The translations under genes and the position numbers were made by a program. Below the pieces are notes generated by a model. The model was not told where the DNA came from. It saw only the letters and a program-made list of their open reading frames with translations, and did not search any database. Shown one piece after another: positions 51,314-60,640 of a stretch of DNA of 64,000 nucleotides. Numbering within the stretch: position 1 is the stretch's first letter; each line of letters opens with the position of its first letter. Location: the NCBI RefSeq assembly GCF_036895565.1, contig NZ_CP145904.1, positions 434,001-498,000 on the forward strand, written 5' to 3'. This DNA comes from Flavobacterium sp. KS-LB2 (GTDB lineage: Bacteria; Bacteroidota; Bacteroidia; Flavobacteriales; Flavobacteriaceae).

Positions 51314-53935
51314 TTAATTGACTTTCGTCGTATCGACTACTTTCTTTTTCTTTTTAAACAATCCGTTAAGTAAATCGGTTGCTTTTGCTTTTACGGCTTC
51401 TTTGGTTGCTGGAGTTGCAGGAGTCGCAGTTTTTGTAGTGTCTCCGGGTTTCTTATTTTTATTAATGTAGTCTGTCAACGCGGATGTTCCTTGTTTTACT
51501 AGTCGGTCTTTTTGCTGATTTACCAGCTGTGTCGTCAATTTAGTAACAGCAGTATTAATGTCAGTTGTGATTTTTGGATTGGTAAAATTACCCAATAATA
51601 CAGCATTTATCGGAAAGCTTTCTAATTTTGCAGCGTCAGCAGCAGATAATTTTGCAATTAAAGCATTGGCCTCCGAACCCAGATATTTTGCGGGAACATC
51701 AAATTTTAAATTGTAATTCATACTTTGGTCAAAACCATGTGTTCCTCCAATTGTTGCTTTAATGTCTTTATACTTGATGTCAAAAGGCTTCACATTTACT
51801 TTTCCATCTTTGAATGTTACCGCCGCTTTCAAATCGTTCAAATTGAGTTTACTCACATCAATGAATTTCAAGTTAGAACCCAAAGCCGTCAATAAAGTCG
51901 AATTACTAGAATTTACAGTGGTCGAAAGGAGTTGTCCCAATAAATCTCCGGTTAGTGTTTTCAAGTCAGGAGTAAATTCTGTTGCATCAAGATTTCCGTT
52001 TAATTTGATGCTTGAATTTAATTTTCCATTAATGATTCCAGCTATTGGCGCAATTTTTTTCAACATATCCAGTTGCGTGAACGACTGCGCAATGTCGACT
52101 TGATTTAATTTTAAATCCATATTGAAAACGGGTGTTTCTCCTTTTGTTGAAACCGCTCCATTCACGCCAATTGTTCCTCCAAAAATAGAAGTTTTTACAT
52201 TTTCTAAAGTTACTTTTTCATCTTTCACAATCAGTTTTCCTGATACGTCTTTCAAGGTTAAATTATCATATAAAACCGTAGTCGCTTTTGCGGTAAGCGT
52301 ACAATTTAAGAAAGCAGGAATCTTCATAGCATCTGGTTTTTTAGCCGTTGCTGTTTCTGTTTTCGCAGGTTCCCCAGTTGTCATGAAATCATCAACAGCT
52401 AATTGTTTCGAATTCATGTTGAAGTTTCCTTTCAATTCTTGGTTTCTAAATATAAATCCATAGAAGTTCTCTAAAACTCCCGTTACACTAATGTCGCTTT
52501 TTCCGGTAGTTGCATTCAGTTGTTTCAAATTCACTTGGCTAGGGTTGAATTGAACTATTGCAGTGCTGATATTCATTGTTTTACCGTTCTCATCCGCATA
52601 CTTGAAACCGGATAAACTCATCGTTCCCGCATTATTGATATTTTCATATTGACTTTTCTCAACGGATTGCATGTCGAATTTTGTAGTCACATCAGCCTTT
52701 AAAATCCCAGATAAGGGCTTGTCCAGTTTTATAGGATAGGCCTTAGAAAGATTGGCTAGATTGATAGTTCCTTTTAATGCTGCGTCGACTATTGCGTTTT
52801 CTGTTATGTTTCTAATGTTGGCTTTGGCATTAAAAACATCTTGATCAATTTGGAAAGAAAGTTTGTCCAAATTGACATACGTATCATTTAGAATCCCCGT
52901 TTTGTTGATTATTTTAGTGTCAATAACAATGTTTTGAACTGATTTTGGTAAATTGGGATATTGAAAAGATGCGTTATTGGAAGCGATTTCAATATTAAAT
53001 TTTGGTACCGTTGTGTCAGAATATAAGCCTTTGGCAAAACCGATTACGGTAAAATCTCCAGTTGTTTTCACGTTGTCTAAACTAGCAGCATATGCCGCAG
53101 GAATAATTCCTAAGAAATTTTTGAAAGAGGAAGTTGGCGTTTTAAATTTCAAATCATATTGCTGACCGGATTCCACCATTTGAATAAATCCATCAAATTC
53201 CAGCGGCAATTGATTGATTAACGCTTTGTTTTCTTTGAAGGTGTATTTACTATTGTTTAAATCAATTCCCAAAACGGCGTCCAGAGTCAACGCAACATTA
53301 TTCATATAATTGACTTTGTCCATATCCAGCGATACTTTTGCAGTTGATTTGGTAACCAAATCTAATTTTTGTGCTGCAAAATCTCCAGTTCCTTCATGGT
53401 TCAAGCTGTCGATTACCATTTTTATTTTTGAACTTTCGTCGAAATAACGAAACTTGAAATTCTCAATTTTATAGTCTTGAATTTTTAAGGATAGCGGACT
53501 GCTTTTTCCATCGTCTGCAGTTTTTTCCTCTTTCAAAGCAATGTCATAATTCCCAATTCCGTCTTTGTTGAAAATGATATTGATTAGTCCATTTTTCGAA
53601 GTGATTCCGTCAATTGCTATCGCTTCAGTTTTACCTTTAAAAAGTTCCTTGATAGACATTTTTAAATTTAGTTCTCCTAATGAAATCAATGTATCCCCTT
53701 CAAAAGGTGCTTTGTTGATAATCACTAACTTTTCTAATGTTACATTCGCATTTGGGAAATTTTTGAACAAGCTTAAATCTACTTCTGCAAAGGATACTTT
53801 AGCGTCTACTTTGGCATTGATTGCTTCAGAGATTTTAGCTTTTATTTGGTCTTTAAATAGATAAGGAGCAGCAAATAAAGTTCCTACTAGTAGGATGATG
53901 AGGACTCCAATAATTTTTAAAACTTTCTTTACCAT
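51314..53935 (-). CDS. AsmA family protein
   Basis: The 873-residue protein has one N-terminal membrane segment (VLKIIGVLIILLVGTLFAAPYLF) and then a long beta-rich body with the AsmA C-terminal pattern LNLNDLKAAVTFKDGKVNVKPF near residue 700-720. It has a low-complexity KPG/TATPATP linker near the C-terminus. AsmA-type proteins are thought to carry lipids between membranes. It is divergent in direction from folK but shares a region with sppA on the same strand. Confidence 0.88.
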   Translation of the reverse strand: MVKKVLKIIGVLIILLVGTLFAAPYLFKDQIKAKISEAINAKVDAKVSFAEVDLSLFKNFPNANVTLEKLVIINKAPFEGDTLISLGELNLKMSIKELFKGKTEAIAIDGITSKNGLINIIFNKDGIGNYDIALKEEKTADDGKSSPLSLKIQDYKIENFKFRYFDESSKIKMVIDSLNHEGTGDFAAQKLDLVTKSTAKVSLDMDKVNYMNNVALTLDAVLGIDLNNSKYTFKENKALINQLPLEFDGFIQMVESGQQYDLKFKTPTSSFKNFLGIIPAAYAASLDNVKTTGDFTVIGFAKGLYSDTTVPKFNIEIASNNASFQYPNLPKSVQNIVIDTKIINKTGILNDTYVNLDKLSFQIDQDVFNAKANIRNITENAIVDAALKGTINLANLSKAYPIKLDKPLSGILKADVTTKFDMQSVEKSQYENINNAGTMSLSGFKYADENGKTMNISTAIVQFNPSQVNLKQLNATTGKSDISVTGVLENFYGFIFRNQELKGNFNMNSKQLAVDDFMTTGEPAKTETATAKKPDAMKIPAFLNCTLTAKATTVLYDNLTLKDVSGKLIVKDEKVTLENVKTSIFGGTIGVNGAVSTKGETPVFNMDLKLNQVDIAQSFTQLDMLKKIAPIAGIINGKLNSSIKLNGNLDATEFTPDLKTLTGDLLGQLLSTTVNSSNSTLLTALGSNLKFIDVSKLNLNDLKAAVTFKDGKVNVKPFDIKYKDIKATIGGTHGFDQSMNYNLKFDVPAKYLGSEANALIAKLSAADAAKLESFPINAVLLGNFTNPKITTDINTAVTKLTTQLVNQQKDRLVKQGTSALTDYINKNKKPGDTTKTATPATPATKEAVKAKATDLLNGLFKKKKKVVDTTKVN

Positions 53936-53967
53936 AATTTACTTTCTTTAGATTCTACCAAGTGTAA

Positions 53968-53996
53968 CAAAAATAATGCCTTCTATTTCTTTACAA
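53968..53996 (-). promoter_or_regulatory. Promoter of the AsmA gene
   Basis: On the minus strand TTG (53996-53994), 18 bases, then TATTTTTG (53975-53968). The -7 element lies 33 bases before the AsmA start. Confidence 0.6.
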
Positions 53997-54065
53997 AAAT
54001 AGTATTTTTAGCACAGCATGGTTTTTTTGGTGTTTTTTATAAACAGTAATTTAACACTAAGGCAT

Positions 54066-54100
54066 AAAAAAATCCGTTTAAGCAATTGATTAAACGGATT
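54066..54100 (-). terminator. Terminator of sppA
   Basis: AATCCGTTTAA (54071-54081) and TTAAACGGATT (54090-54100) form a perfect 11-bp stem. On the minus strand it is followed by a T-run (54066-54070). Confidence 0.9.
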
Positions 54101-54120
54101 TTCTGATGGATTATAAGTTC

Positions 54121-55881
54121 TTAATGAATATTAATTTCAAAAGGCATTAAGGCTTGAACTCCTTTTTGCGCTTGCAATTTTTTTATTTCTTGCATTATAC
54201 GATAATTTTCTTCTCCTATTTCTTCTTTTATGAAATCTGCTTTAGATTTTGCAAAAGGGAGATTGGCTAAAAGATCATCAAAATTTTTCTCGTATTCTGG
54301 ATAATTTTGGGTGCTATAGCTTTTTATTTTTGCCAAAGATGCTGCTTTTGCAATGGCGTCATCTAAGCCTCCAATTTTGTCTACCAGTCCTATTTTTAGG
54401 GCCTCTGAACCAGTCCAAACTCTTCCTTGAGCGATAGCATCCACTTGTGCAAATGTCATTTTTCGACCTTGTGCGACATGCGTAACAAAGGTTTTGTAAA
54501 TATGTTCAACACCTTCTAATGTAACCGCTTTGAAATTAGCATCGATTGGTACAAAAGGGCTATAATTTGCTGAGTTTTGATGCGTTTTAACTTGCTCTGT
54601 ATGTATCCCAATTTTAGTGGCTAATGGAGTAAAATTAGGTAATATTCCAAAAACGCCTATCGAACCAGTAATTGTGTTTTCTTCAGCAAAAATAGTATTG
54701 GCATTACAAGCAATATAATACCCGCCAGAAGCGGCATAATTTCCCATAGAAACCACTACTGGTTTTACTTTTTTAGTCAATTCGATTTCTCTCCAAATCA
54801 AATCTGAGGTCAAAGCACTTCCACCTGGACTATCGATACGAAGTACAATCGCCTTTACATTTTTATTTTTTCGAGCTTCTTGTAACGAGCGACGCATAGA
54901 ACCTTCGCCAATAACATTCACATCGCCTTCACCACCCATGATTTCTCCTTGGGCATAGATAATAGCGATTTGATCTGTGCTGTCAAAAGTTTGTGATGTA
55001 GTAGCGATTTTTTGGGCGTAATCTATAACGGATACAGTGTTGTAGTCTTCATTATTGTCTACTTTAAGCGCTTTTCGGATGGCATTATGGTACACATCTT
55101 CATACGCAATAATGTCTACTAATTTTTGGGATTTTGCCATTTCTGGAGTTCGAGCAAGAAGTCCGTTAGCAATTTCATTTAATTTTACTACAGGTATATT
55201 TCTGCTTTTAGAAATATCAGCAGTGATGGAGCTCCAAACAGAATTTAATAAGGCTGTAGTTTGTTCTCTATTGGCATCGCTCATTTCATTTTCTAAAAAC
55301 GGTTCTACGGCACTTTTATATTTTCCGTGACGGATTACTTCCATTTTTAACCCTGATTTTTCCTGAAAATCTTTAAAGAACATAAGTTCAGCAGAAAGAC
55401 CTTTGAAGTCCATTTCTCCAACCGGATTTATATAAATTGGACTGGCCACCGAATTTAAATAATATTCTTTTTGTGAATACGAATTGGCATAAGCCATGAC
55501 GAATTTTCCTGATTTTTTAAAGCTTTCCAGAGCATCTCTCAAGGCTTTACTTTGCGCCATACCCAATGATGAAGCATTGTTTAGAATAGAAATACCTTTA
55601 ATATCATTGTCTGTTTTTGCTTCTTCAATGGCATTGATGATATCAGTAACGCCTACTTTTTTGTTTTCTGAAAAAATTGTAACCCACGGATCTTTGTATT
55701 TTCCAGCATAATCATTTCTGATGTCTTCCAAGTTCAATTCGATAACGGAATTACTTTTTACTGTTACGCCTTCAGATTCTCCTCCAAAAATGGCTCCAAT
55801 AAGGATGATCCCAAAAAAGAACAACATGAAAAAAACAAAAATACCTATAATGGTCGCCAATACATTTCCTAAAAATCTCAT
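54121..55881 (-). CDS. sppA: Signal peptide peptidase SppA, long type
   Basis: SppA cuts signal peptides left in the membrane after secretion. The 586-residue protein has one N-terminal membrane segment, two S49 protease halves, and the catalytic Ser in SPGGSALTSDL/NYAASGGYYIACNA of the second half, with the Lys in the first half (RHGKYKSAVEPF). It ends at its own terminator and is divergent to folK. Confidence 0.95.
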   Translation of the reverse strand: MRFLGNVLATIIGIFVFFMLFFFGIILIGAIFGGESEGVTVKSNSVIELNLEDIRNDYAGKYKDPWVTIFSENKKVGVTDIINAIEEAKTDNDIKGISILNNASSLGMAQSKALRDALESFKKSGKFVMAYANSYSQKEYYLNSVASPIYINPVGEMDFKGLSAELMFFKDFQEKSGLKMEVIRHGKYKSAVEPFLENEMSDANREQTTALLNSVWSSITADISKSRNIPVVKLNEIANGLLARTPEMAKSQKLVDIIAYEDVYHNAIRKALKVDNNEDYNTVSVIDYAQKIATTSQTFDSTDQIAIIYAQGEIMGGEGDVNVIGEGSMRRSLQEARKNKNVKAIVLRIDSPGGSALTSDLIWREIELTKKVKPVVVSMGNYAASGGYYIACNANTIFAEENTITGSIGVFGILPNFTPLATKIGIHTEQVKTHQNSANYSPFVPIDANFKAVTLEGVEHIYKTFVTHVAQGRKMTFAQVDAIAQGRVWTGSEALKIGLVDKIGGLDDAIAKAASLAKIKSYSTQNYPEYEKNFDDLLANLPFAKSKADFIKEEIGEENYRIMQEIKKLQAQKGVQALMPFEINIH

Positions 55882-56017
55882 AATTATATTTTTTTAATAT
55901 GTCGCAAATGAGGTCAATTTGTTACAAATTTAAGGGTTGAAATTCTAAAATTAGTTATTAACACTCTTTGCAAAGATACTTCTATTCTGAAATTCTTTTA
56001 GTTAATTTGCGCTTAAT

Positions 56018-57154
56018 ATGAAATCACAACATCAGGTCATTTTATCCCTAGGCAGTAATCAAGGCAATCGATTGGAAAATATCGAAACTTGCATAGCATT
56101 AATACATCAGGGAATAGGAACAGTAATTAAAGTTTCCAGATTATATGAGAGCCCGTCTTGGGGTTTTGATAGTGATGCTTTTTATAATTGTGCTTTGCTT
56201 ATTCATTCCACTAGCTCTGCTCAGAAAATTTTAGCACAAGTTTTAAAAGTTGAAAAAAAATTAGGAAGAGTTCGTAGTGCTGGTTTAGGATATCAATCCC
56301 GAAACATCGATATTGACTTAATTGCTTTTGATGAGGAAATTATTGAGTCAGAAAAACTACAAATTCCACATCCTTTAATGCAAAACAGGAATTTTGTTTT
56401 GTTGCCCCTTCAGGATTTGAATTTAGATTGGAAACATCCTATTCTTCAAAAAAATATTTCGGAATTATTGGCTTTGTCACCAGATGAAAGCAATTGTACA
56501 ATTGTTCAGGATTTGGTAAATCCATTGCAACATATCGCTCTGGAGCAGTTTAATTATGTTGCTTTTGAAGGGAATATTGGAGCTGGTAAAACAACTTTGG
56601 CTACAAAAATTTCCGAAGATTTTAATGCAAAAACCGTGTTAGAACGTTTTGCGGATAATCCTTTTTTGCCTAAATTTTATAAAGACCAAAACCGATATGC
56701 GTTTCCACTTGAAATGTCATTTCTTGCGGATAGATACCAGCAATTGTCCGATGATTTAGCGCAATTTGATTTGTTTAAAGATTTTTTGGTGGCTGATTAT
56801 CATATTTTTAAATCGTTGATTTTTGCTAAAATAACTTTAGCTGAAGATGAATATCGCTTGTACCGAAATCTTTTTGATATCATTTACAGAGAAATGCCAA
56901 AGCCAGATTTGTACATTTATTTGTATCAAAATTCAGAAAGACTCTTGCAAAATATTAAGAAACGTGGCAGAAGCTACGAACAAAAAATTCCAGCAGAATA
57001 TTTAGATAAAATCAATAGCGGTTATTTGGATTATATTAAATCCCAAACCGATTTGAATGTTCTCATCATTGATGTTTCGGACCGAGATTTTGTAAAAAAT
57101 CAAGAAGATTATCTTTTTATTTTAGAAGAAATACAGAAGAAGATTAATCAATAA
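56018..57154 (+). CDS. Fused HPPK (FolK) and deoxynucleoside kinase
   Basis: Residues 1-~160 are 2-amino-4-hydroxy-6-hydroxymethyldihydropteridine diphosphokinase (SLGSNQGNRLENI; the SRNIDIDLIAFD catalytic motif) of folate synthesis. Residues ~180-378 are a deoxynucleoside kinase: P-loop FEGNIGAGKTT (Gly188 region), the LADRY segment and a C-terminal lid region. Both halves keep their active-site motifs, so the protein joins folate and dNTP salvage steps. Fusions of these two families are seen in Flavobacteria. ATG at 56018 is the start. Confidence 0.93.
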   Translation: MKSQHQVILSLGSNQGNRLENIETCIALIHQGIGTVIKVSRLYESPSWGFDSDAFYNCALLIHSTSSAQKILAQVLKVEKKLGRVRSAGLGYQSRNIDIDLIAFDEEIIESEKLQIPHPLMQNRNFVLLPLQDLNLDWKHPILQKNISELLALSPDESNCTIVQDLVNPLQHIALEQFNYVAFEGNIGAGKTTLATKISEDFNAKTVLERFADNPFLPKFYKDQNRYAFPLEMSFLADRYQQLSDDLAQFDLFKDFLVADYHIFKSLIFAKITLAEDEYRLYRNLFDIIYREMPKPDLYIYLYQNSERLLQNIKKRGRSYEQKIPAEYLDKINSGYLDYIKSQTDLNVLIIDVSDRDFVKNQEDYLFILEEIQKKINQ

Positions 57155-57192
57155 TAGATACTGCTTTTCTGAATTATTATATTAGTTTTCAA

Positions 57193-59388
57193 TTACCTTT
57201 TTAGAGAAAAATGTCCTTTTAATACAGGTTTTGTATTGTCGATTTTCAAGATGTACCAATAATCGTCAGCCGGTAATAAATTTTTATTGAAAGTTCCGTT
57301 CCAAGTTAGATTGGTTGCACTTAGTTTAGTAATTAATTTTCCATAGCGATCAAAAATGGTCACTTCTGCTTCTGGATAATTAATCAATCCTTTTATTTCC
57401 CATACGTCATTATAGGCATCGTTGTTTGGGGTAAAGAATTTTGGAGCAATTAAAACTACAAATGTTTTGCTGTCTGCCCCGCAAGAATTGACTTCTCTTA
57501 CATACGCTGTTTGTAAACCGCTCGATACATTGAAAAATACATTCGAACTTTGATAGTTGATTCCGTCAACAGAATATTCAAAATATTCCTCTGATTTTAT
57601 TAAATAAATTACAACCGTTGTACCGTTTACATCAATAGTGTTTATCACCGGAGTTGTATGCTCAACAACAGTGATTTTTTTTCTGCTGGTACAATTTTCA
57701 GGTGTAAGACTGGTAACGTCTAAGGTATAAATACCAGGAGTTGAAACTGTAATTGTTGATGTTGTTTCGCCGGTAGACCATAAGTAATTCATGTTAGGAA
57801 TTTGTGCATCAAGTGTTAGTGTGCTTGACTTACATAGTGTTACCTCTTGATCCAGAACAGCTGGAGGGGAATAAATAATAACTTCAACGGGAATTCTGTT
57901 TACATTAGTACATTCGTTGTTAATTGCTTCTGCGTAATAGGTTGAATTATTAGTAACATTGGGTACAGTGAGGCTTGTTCCAGTTCCTATGATTGTGCTG
58001 CTGGTTGAACTAGAATGCCAGTTTATATTACCAACATTAGTGGTTGCTTGAAGTGTTACCATTCCTGATCCGCATCTGGAAACAGGAGAGTTGGTAGTTG
58101 TAATGGTGGGAATAGTATTTATGGTGGCTGTAACTGCTGTTCTATTAGAGCATCCGGCATCAACATAATAAGTTGTTGTAGCTGATAAAAATGGTGTTGT
58201 ATAGGTGTTGACTGTTGTTAATAAAGTTCCGCCAGTTGCGGCATCATACCAATTCACCGTACCATTAGAGGAGGTTGCTTGTAGCGTAACTGTGCCGGAA
58301 TCACATCGTGAAGCAGGCATTGTTTCTGTTATTTGTGCAATTGTTAAGGTTGTGCTAGTTGCAATTTCAAGTATTGGATCTCCAGGCATTCCTCCATATT
58401 CAACAATATATCCTTTTGCCTGATAATCGCCACTTGAATCACCATTTAATTGTAAGTCGTTCCATGATCCTGGTGTTCCTGGAACACCAGGGGCTTTAAC
58501 GTGCGCATAATGTTCATTATTATTGCTGTTATTAGGCTCTCCAGAATTCCAATTTGCGTAAGTTGGAGAGGAGCCATTTATTCCTCCGTTCCAAAAAACA
58601 GTTCCATTTTCAGGACCAGTCATCCATTTCCAGACTCCTTCTGATCCAGCATCGCTACCACCAATCCAGCCATTACCAACTGCTTGCTCTCCAGATATTT
58701 TTGCTTCGTCGGCTGCCGTGAGTGTAGCTAGGTAGCCTTGTAATCCGTAATAAGTGCTTGCTTCAGCTGCAGCTTTGGCGGCGGTCCAACTAATTCCTAA
58801 GTTTGGGACGTACAGGTAATAATGTCCATTTCGAGGTAAATAATTGGCTTGCCCTATTGTTATTGAAAAATTCCGAGTCCCTGAAGGAGAAGCGGATGAA
58901 TTGCTATATTCAATGTCTTTTATCGCTTTTACAAAGTCGCTATATAAAACATCTGCTCCAGTTGGGCTGTATAATTTTAATTTTCCTGAGGCAATATCCC
59001 AACTGGAAATAATTGTTGGATGTAATGAGGGATTGGCTAATTGAATTAAATCCTGCCCATTAACGTATCCCGAAGAAATCTGAATGTAAATCGCATCTGA
59101 GCCTGTGTCAGTGATATCTGAGTTTGTTATGCTAACATCGGTTACTATTTTTAATGAGGTTCCAGGACAGTAATTCTGATTTCCAGTTGCTGTAATTCGT
59201 GGAGCATTATCTGCAATTAATAATGGATTTAGATTTTTGATACAATTACGATGTGATTTATTTATAAGGCTTTTTGAGATTTCAGCAGTATTTTTCTTTC
59301 TCGAATAAAAGGAAGTGGCGGAACAATCTGCCATTGGAACAAGCGATAAAAAAACTAACGATAATTTCAAAAAGTTATAAATTCTCAT
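57193..59388 (-). CDS. Exported C-type lectin protein with a T9SS type B sorting domain
   Basis: The 731-residue protein has a signal-like N-terminus (LKLSLVFLSLVPMADC), a C-type lectin-like domain (about 195-330) with a WIGGSDAGSEG segment, the GEPNN (EPN mannose-type) motif and SWNDLQ, then about three immunoglobulin/PKD-like modules with Cys pairs, and a C-terminal gliding-associated sorting domain (FFTPNNDAYNDVWEI, IFDRYGK, GTFNKNLLPADDYWY) ending KGHFSLKR. It should be secreted and cell-surface bound through T9SS, and probably binds sugars. The domain order and motifs are read directly. Confidence 0.92.
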   Translation of the reverse strand: MRIYNFLKLSLVFLSLVPMADCSATSFYSRKKNTAEISKSLINKSHRNCIKNLNPLLIADNAPRITATGNQNYCPGTSLKIVTDVSITNSDITDTGSDAIYIQISSGYVNGQDLIQLANPSLHPTIISSWDIASGKLKLYSPTGADVLYSDFVKAIKDIEYSNSSASPSGTRNFSITIGQANYLPRNGHYYLYVPNLGISWTAAKAAAEASTYYGLQGYLATLTAADEAKISGEQAVGNGWIGGSDAGSEGVWKWMTGPENGTVFWNGGINGSSPTYANWNSGEPNNSNNNEHYAHVKAPGVPGTPGSWNDLQLNGDSSGDYQAKGYIVEYGGMPGDPILEIATSTTLTIAQITETMPASRCDSGTVTLQATSSNGTVNWYDAATGGTLLTTVNTYTTPFLSATTTYYVDAGCSNRTAVTATINTIPTITTTNSPVSRCGSGMVTLQATTNVGNINWHSSSTSSTIIGTGTSLTVPNVTNNSTYYAEAINNECTNVNRIPVEVIIYSPPAVLDQEVTLCKSSTLTLDAQIPNMNYLWSTGETTSTITVSTPGIYTLDVTSLTPENCTSRKKITVVEHTTPVINTIDVNGTTVVIYLIKSEEYFEYSVDGINYQSSNVFFNVSSGLQTAYVREVNSCGADSKTFVVLIAPKFFTPNNDAYNDVWEIKGLINYPEAEVTIFDRYGKLITKLSATNLTWNGTFNKNLLPADDYWYILKIDNTKPVLKGHFSLKR

Positions 59389-59427
59389 GCGATAAAAGTA
59401 TTACCTAATTGGTGTTTTATTAAAAAA

Positions 59428-59964
59428 TCATTTTGGCCAGTTCAGTTTTTGAAATAAGTCCCAAACTACAATTCCTGCACTAACGGATATGTTCAAGGAA
59501 TGTTTGGTGCCTAATTGTGGGATTTCAATACAACCATCGCATAGTGCAACTGCTTCCTGTGAAACACCATATACTTCGTTTCCAAAAACCAAAGCATATT
59601 TCTCTCCTTTTTTAACTTTAAAATCTTGAAGAAAAATGGCGCTTTCTACTTGTTCTATAGCAAGTGTCATTACCTCTTCGGCTTTTAATTTTTCGATAAC
59701 AGCAAGAACACTTTCGTGATGTTCCCAAGTTACCGTATCTGTCGCTCCTAATGCTGTTTTGTGAATTTCTTTGTTTGGAGGTGTGGCAGTAATACCACAT
59801 AAATATATTTTTTCAATTAGAAAAGCGTCGGCAGTTCTAAATACGGAGCCAATATTATGCAAACTGCGGATATCATCTAATACTAAAATCAGAGGTGTTT
59901 TTTCAGATTGTTTAAAGGCTTCAATAGATTTTCGATCCAGTTCGCTGTTTTCTAGCTTTCTCAT
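59428..59964 (-). CDS. TrmH/SpoU family RNA methyltransferase
   Basis: The 178-residue protein from ATG 59964 has the SPOUT features: ILVLDDIRSLHNIGSVFRTADAF (split: ILVLDDIRSLHNIG, SVFRTADAF), VFGNEVYGVSQEA and IPQLGTKHSLNISVSAG near the C-terminus. It methylates a ribose in tRNA or rRNA; the exact target is not deducible. An upstream TTG (59982) is less likely than the ATG. It follows the DUF1573 gene with a hairpin between them. Confidence 0.93.
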   Translation of the reverse strand: MRKLENSELDRKSIEAFKQSEKTPLILVLDDIRSLHNIGSVFRTADAFLIEKIYLCGITATPPNKEIHKTALGATDTVTWEHHESVLAVIEKLKAEEVMTLAIEQVESAIFLQDFKVKKGEKYALVFGNEVYGVSQEAVALCDGCIEIPQLGTKHSLNISVSAGIVVWDLFQKLNWPK

Positions 59965-59984
59965 ATTTTGTAAATTATTCAAAA

Positions 59985-60015
59985 AAAAAGCTTCCGAAGT
60001 TAATGGAAGCTTTTT
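59985..60015 (-). terminator. Terminator between DUF1573 and the methyltransferase gene
   Basis: AAAAAGCTTCC (59985-59995) and GGAAGCTTTTT (60005-60015) form an 11-bp stem. On the minus strand it ends in a T-run, so it probably ends the DUF1573 transcript. Confidence 0.85.
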
Positions 60016-60033
60016 TGTGTATTTAGTTAAAAT

Positions 60034-60483
60034 TTAGCTTTTTGCGGCAGGAGCAGCTAAAACATTTCCTTTTATTGTAAGTGTTTTGGTTGGAACAACA
60101 GCGTTAGTTGTCAATGTTACTGTTTTAGTAAAAGCTTGACCGCCTCTTGAAGTATCATATTTTACTCCAATAACTCCTTTTGCTCCTGGAGCAATTGGTT
60201 CTTTTGGATAAGTAGGAACGGTGCAACCACAAGATCCTTGAGCATTAGTAATGATTAAAGGTTTGTTACCGTTATTTGTGAAAACAAATTCACGTCTACC
60301 ATCTGAGTTATAGGCAACAGTACCATAGTCAATAGTTTCGCTTACAAAAACCATTCCTGCACCATTTACTTTTGCAGTAACTGCCTTAGTTGTTGATGCT
60401 TTTAATTTTTTTGAAGTTTCTTGTGCAGTAGAAGTTGCCACTCCTAAAACAACTAGCATAGCTAGGGTAATTATTTTTTTCAT
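60034..60483 (-). CDS. DUF1573 family exported protein
   Basis: The 149-residue protein has a signal peptide (TAQE) and a single immunoglobulin-like fold with the DUF1573 pattern VSETIDYGTVAYNSDGRREFVFTN (split: VSETIDYGTV, DGRREFVFTN), GSCGCTVPTYPK (CGC metal-like site) and GVIGVKYDTS. Function unknown; these proteins are periplasmic in Bacteroidota. A -7 match (TAGATTTG, minus strand 60515-60508) lies upstream. Confidence 0.9.
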   Translation of the reverse strand: MKKIITLAMLVVLGVATSTAQETSKKLKASTTKAVTAKVNGAGMVFVSETIDYGTVAYNSDGRREFVFTNNGNKPLIITNAQGSCGCTVPTYPKEPIAPGAKGVIGVKYDTSRGGQAFTKTVTLTTNAVVPTKTLTIKGNVLAAPAAKS

Positions 60484-60640
60484 ATCTATTTCAATTTAAA
60501 GTAAGTACAAATCTAAATAAAAAATAGAAATTAAGACTTAAATCTTTCTTAAAATAGTTTAATTTTTTGAACTCCTTATTTATTTGTTTTAAAATATATA
60601 AATTCGCTGATATTTTTTCATTTTTTAAACATAAATACAA

